Below are positions 59,999 to 64,000 of a stretch of 64,000 nucleotides of DNA, piece by piece. Numbering within the stretch: the stretch's first letter is position 1; the number at the start of each line of letters is the position of its first letter. The notes under the pieces are model-generated. The model did not search any database. It had not been told where the DNA came from and was given only the letters and a program-made list of their open reading frames with translations. This stretch comes from Antedon mediterranea (Eukaryota > Echinodermata > Crinoidea > Comatulida > Antedonidae). A program made the translations under genes and the position numbers. The stretch covers positions 2,212,501-2,276,500 of the forward strand of contig NC_092671.1 of assembly GCF_964355755.1 (NCBI RefSeq), given 5' to 3'.

Positions 59999-61060
59999 TA
60001 ATATAATATAATGGGTGGGTATTGTTCGATTTCCTATTACATATTCCATTGTCATTAAAAAGCCCTTTCAAAAAGACCCTCGCAAAACATTTAAAAACTG
60101 TTACATAACATGCACATCTTCATATACAATGCAATTATTATTACACTTTATTAACGGGTACTGTATTATCTACTACAATAGCACTACTGCGATAGTTATT
60201 GTCTTTAAAATATAATGTTACAGTAATCAGATCAATAACACTAAAAATATATTTGTTTATCATATCTATCTTATAAGAAATACAAAAATAATACCTACTA
60301 AATGAAAGCATTGAAAACAATCTCATGAATAGAAAACTGAGAATAAAGCCTAATCCAAAACAAAAATACTGTTAAAAATATCCAAAAAACATGAATATAC
60401 TGCAATGACGGCAATTAAACTTGTATCTGCTATGGTAGTAGTATCAATTATGAATAAGAAAAATAAGCCTGATACAGAGTGCCGGCTTTCTTTACCATAT
60501 GTTCTTTGGATTCTTGTAAAGCTTTATTCTATTGAACTTGGACCATAGCCTTTGTTCACTATTTCTATGAGATGATCTCTTACTAATTGTCTCAATGACA
60601 AAGAGATGATGTTATCCATTTGTCTGTACGACCACTAATCCTCAATTCTTGCAACCAGATCAAGTACGGTTTTCCTAAATGCATAAATCTAATAACATTT
60701 ATAATTTTTAAAAGTATTTCTAAAGGAATGTGTTGCTGGTAATACTCATAGAAGATCGTGAATCATTTATTGAGAGTATCCAAGTATAATTTTTCATAAG
60801 ATATAAATTTTGGTGACGTTATGAGAACCGTGGGAAGGGAAGGATGCATTCTAAAGAAGAGTAAAATTTATGAGTTGGTTTGACTGACAAATTGAAGACA
60901 AAGAGCAAACCAGATTGGATTCCCAAAAGAAGGAAGATCAAAAGGAAGATGTAGAGGAAGTTGGGAAGGAAAATGAAATGGAAAACAGGAAGGACAATAG
61001 CAAAAGAAAATGGGAAAAAAGATGGAAAGGAAAAAGGGAAGGAAGATGGAAAGAAAACTG

Positions 61061-61296
61061 AGAAGAAGTTGGGAAGGAAGATGAGAAGAAGTTGGGAAGG
61101 AAGATGAGAAGAAGTTGGGAAGGAAGATGAGAAGAAGTTGGGAAGGAAGATGAGAAGAAGTTGGGAAGGAAGATGAGAAGAAGTTGGGAAGGAAGATGAG
61201 AAGAAGTTGGGAAGGAAGATGAGAAGAAGTTGGGAAGGAAGATGAGAAGAAGTTGGGAAGGAAGATGAGAAGAAGTTGGGAAGGAAGATGAGAAGA
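61061..61296. repeat. 22-bp purine minisatellite, about 10.7 copies
   Basis: AGAAGAAGTTGGGAAGGAAG plus ATG phase-shifted units of 22 bp, almost identical. It is embedded in a longer A/G-only stretch from about 60940. No frame is open throughout, as 22 is not a multiple of three. Confidence 0.93.
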
Positions 61297-61299
61297 ATA

Positions 61300-62830
61300 A
61301 AGAATGGAAAATACAGAAAAGAAATTGGTTATGAAATTATGAAGTTTAATGGATTTTTTTTATTGCAATTGCAAATATAAGACGTTTTAATTATGAAATT
61401 ATATTTTAAATCTGGTTATACTTATGAAATAAATTATGTTTGGGAAATATTTGAGAATGTTTACATACCTTAATTTTTAAACTAAACTGTAAATCTTAAT
61501 TAAAATTTCTATAAGATAATACGGATTAGGAAATATTTGAGAAATTTTATACCTTAATTTTAAAACTAATAACTGTAAATAAATGTAAATTTTTATATGA
61601 AAATACAAATACATACAAACTTAAGCATACACATGAATAATATTATATTATATCTTCAACATTTTGAATCAGAAATGAAATTTAAAGCAAAGAATTTATT
61701 GTCAATTAGGGAACACATTAACAATAGAAAGTGGTTGATGAGAGTAGGATAGCAGAGACTTGGAAAAACAGGCAAATCTCTTGAGATTGTTAAACGGTTA
61801 TTAAAATCACCCAGGATTTATCCTGCAAAATGGCACAAATTAATTAGAACAAATTAGGATGCTATCAATACACCTCTGTCAAAATTCTTGGTGCATTTGG
61901 GAAAAATGATCATTTAGCAAATATGATATTTTTGTTTGTCTTGCATTTGAATTATCTAGGGATATGAACAAATTCTTGGTAGAAAAATGTTTTTACATAA
62001 AAAGTACATATTTAAATTAGGGCAGACAGAAAGAAAGTACAATCTATAAACATTAACATAATTTATATCTTTACTTTTTTTAAACGTGGAAGGAGGAAAA
62101 CCATTTTAAAATCCCAATAAACAAGAAGTAAACAAACGACGATTCAAAGCAATGAACACAATGTTTAAAAGTTCATTGCTAAATATATTACAGTTTTATT
62201 TAATATTTTTAAAATTTTAGATTTTTTTTAGGGAAGAAATTATATTTATCTGGAATTTTAATAAAAAAATAAGTTATATGATAAAATGCATATGTTTTTG
62301 AATTATTTTAACCCATTTTTAACCAATGTTCACATGAATGACTGTATGTAAAAATCCCTAGTATTTATTATTGCACAGTTTACAAGAGTTTGCTAAAAGC
62401 TTATGGTCGCACTACACTGGACTTTGAAATCTATTTCGCTATTAGATTGAGCCTCTTCAGTGGACAAATGGCAAATTATCATTTTATTTTAGAAGTAATC
62501 TATCATTTCTACGGATATCATATTCTTGACAAATTACCTCTCATTTTTATTTCAGCTTAGCCAGGGGCCTTTCTCTCGTCATCGTTATCGTTGATACGTG
62601 CTCAATGATTTCAATGATGTGCAATAAACCACCAATAGAAATTTTACTAACAAAAATTTAATAAAAGCACTTTACTACAGATAACCTTCTTTGTTTTAAA
62701 AATCGCTTTATTTACATTAACAATTTTACAAAATAACCAAGTATATATGTAAAAAAAAGTAAATGATAAAAGGTAAGTCCTGTATTCATTTATGAACATA
62801 GGGTAACAAGTTGTTAGGAGTTCATTGTAC
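61300..62830. other. AT-rich intergenic sequence
   Basis: No gene, exon or clear repeat recognised on either strand. Confidence 0.5.
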
Positions 62831-62844
62831 TACAGTAGCCTCGG

Positions 62845-63010
62845 CATTTAGTATGTGGTAGGGTGGCCAGTTCCTTTCCACGCCGCCTTATCCTCCGTAG
62901 TATTTTTCAACCAGGTACTCATTTACAGCTGAGTAGAATGGGATTTGTCAGGAATTGAACCAAAGTCTCTCTGTTGTATGACAGTTAAGTGTCCTACCTA
63001 ACTCCTATAT
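62845..63010 (-). mobile_element. tRNA-derived SINE
   Basis: Minus strand: head AGGAGTTAGGTAGGACACTT, B box GGTTCAATTCC (62961-62951), then a body including GAGTACCTGGTTGAAAAATA and GGCGTGGAAAGGAACTGGCC. This is a typical tRNA-SINE layout. Confidence 0.6.
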
Positions 63011-63679
63011 AATATATTATATTTTACAACCTGCAGAAGAATAAAGTGTACATACATGTTTAACTACAAGACATCCTCTATCCTATTTCCATTAGATTAT
63101 TGGTAAACCTTACAGAGTATCAGTGATATAATGTATTATTTTATATACTGTACCAGTGTATCAGTTCCAACAATAGTGTTTATGAAACTTCAATAATTCG
63201 CACGTCTTTGATGAAAATCACAGATTGAACGAATTAATTATAAGTATTAAACCAGGTCACTTGAAACTACTCCCTGTACTTATCCATAAGCCTAGCTATA
63301 ATACATGACCTCTCAATTCCTGGACATCTGTGACAGAAAGAAGAAGGTCTATACCTTTCAAGTGGACAGGTAACAATACTATTCACGGCCTAGCACAACA
63401 CACAGGATATTCACAATAACAATAGGTATAGTAAAATGTGTTTGCTAAACACATGGGAAACAATAGTTGTATAAAGCTGCTGTTGGTGCCTGCATGTCTG
63501 CTACCTTGAGGGGGTTGTAATAAACCACCCAAGGGAGACTTGAAGAGAATTCTTCTGAACCTGCATTAATCACTCGTCTTTGTAAAGTAATTTTAAATAC
63601 CAATCAGGGGGGTGATTTAAACGTCAAGCGATCTACGAAGCTCATTTTGACTCTTAAAATGTTGTTAAAAACCGCTAGA

Positions 63680-63687
63680 TGACGTCA
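63680..63687. promoter_or_regulatory. CRE-type palindrome TGACGTCA
   Basis: A perfect TGACGTCA in otherwise unannotated DNA 6 kb upstream of the ACVR1 start codon, on the side where its promoter should lie. The same octamer also occurs by chance in a MITE (about 43.87 kb) and in the 907-bp transposon, so its weight is small. Confidence 0.2.
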
Positions 63688-64000
63688 ATTATGAATTAGA
63701 AAATGTTAAATTTACACGCACTTACCCAAGAAATTAGTAACTACATTGCGAAAAAGATAAATTGTTATACATTATCCTAGATAGCTATTGACAACTATAA
63801 ACAGGCTAACAGATTGTTATACAAAAACAAATTATTTAGACAATATAACAACATATTCAATTTATGGTAATATTATACAGACGCACATCAATCATAATCT
63901 CTCTTTTTTTAAATAAACAAACTTCAGATTCTGTTTATTTCCACAAAAAAATCATGCTTGTGGGTTTCCCTCCAATTAAAGACTACAGAATAAAGTTTAG

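Overview
The window is nuclear DNA from an animal. It is AT-rich, its genes are split by GT-AG introns, and it is dense with short palindromic DNA transposons (MITEs), tRNA-derived SINE heads and minisatellites. The five genes are ordinary bilaterian ones. Their sequences, together with clustered TAGGCCTA-type motifs, suggest a marine deuterostome invertebrate, most likely an echinoderm. That is an inference: no single sequence here fixes the phylum.

Layout from left to right: (1) 1560-7366, minus strand, eight coding exons of a gelsolin-superfamily actin-severing protein (314 codons visible); its C-terminus is probably beyond the left edge. (2) 7.4-20.9 kb has no recognisable protein gene. 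It holds MITEs, a roughly 33-copy 46-bp satellite, a 611-bp TTAA-flanked element and a possible 5'UTR exon for the gelsolin gene at about 20.1 kb. (3) 21057-23228, plus strand, iodotyrosine deiodinase (IYD), four exons, with an in-frame TAA between the predicted membrane anchor and the catalytic domain. (4) 24482-27362, plus strand, an AKIP1 homologue (156 aa, five exons, all in phase 0). (5) 28721-32014, plus strand, nucleoporin NUP37 (320 aa, seven exons). (6) 36718-57605, minus strand, a complete 530-aa BMP/activin type I receptor of the ALK1/ALK2 (ACVR1) class, eight coding exons, with introns full of repeats. (7) 57.6-64 kb has no recognisable gene, only relic retroelements and purine-rich minisatellites.

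IYD, AKIP1 and NUP37 lie head to tail on the plus strand. Gelsolin and ACVR1 flank them on the minus strand, so gelsolin/IYD are divergent and NUP37/ACVR1 convergent. The genes have unrelated jobs (actin severing, iodide salvage or halotyrosine reduction, PKA/NF-kB signalling, nuclear pore Y-complex, BMP-Smad signalling), so this looks like ordinary eukaryotic neighbourhood order and not a functional cluster.

The most noteworthy signals are: the IYD in-frame stop; a palindromic MITE family with at least 12 copies and 3-bp TWA target duplications suggestive of PIF/Harbinger; a 907-bp element with near-perfect termini and a TAA duplication; a 5S-rRNA-derived SINE-like element; the homogenised 46-bp satellite; and a perfect 22-bp hairpin. 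All exon joins were made by eye from splice sites, reading frame and remembered family sequence; no database search was run.
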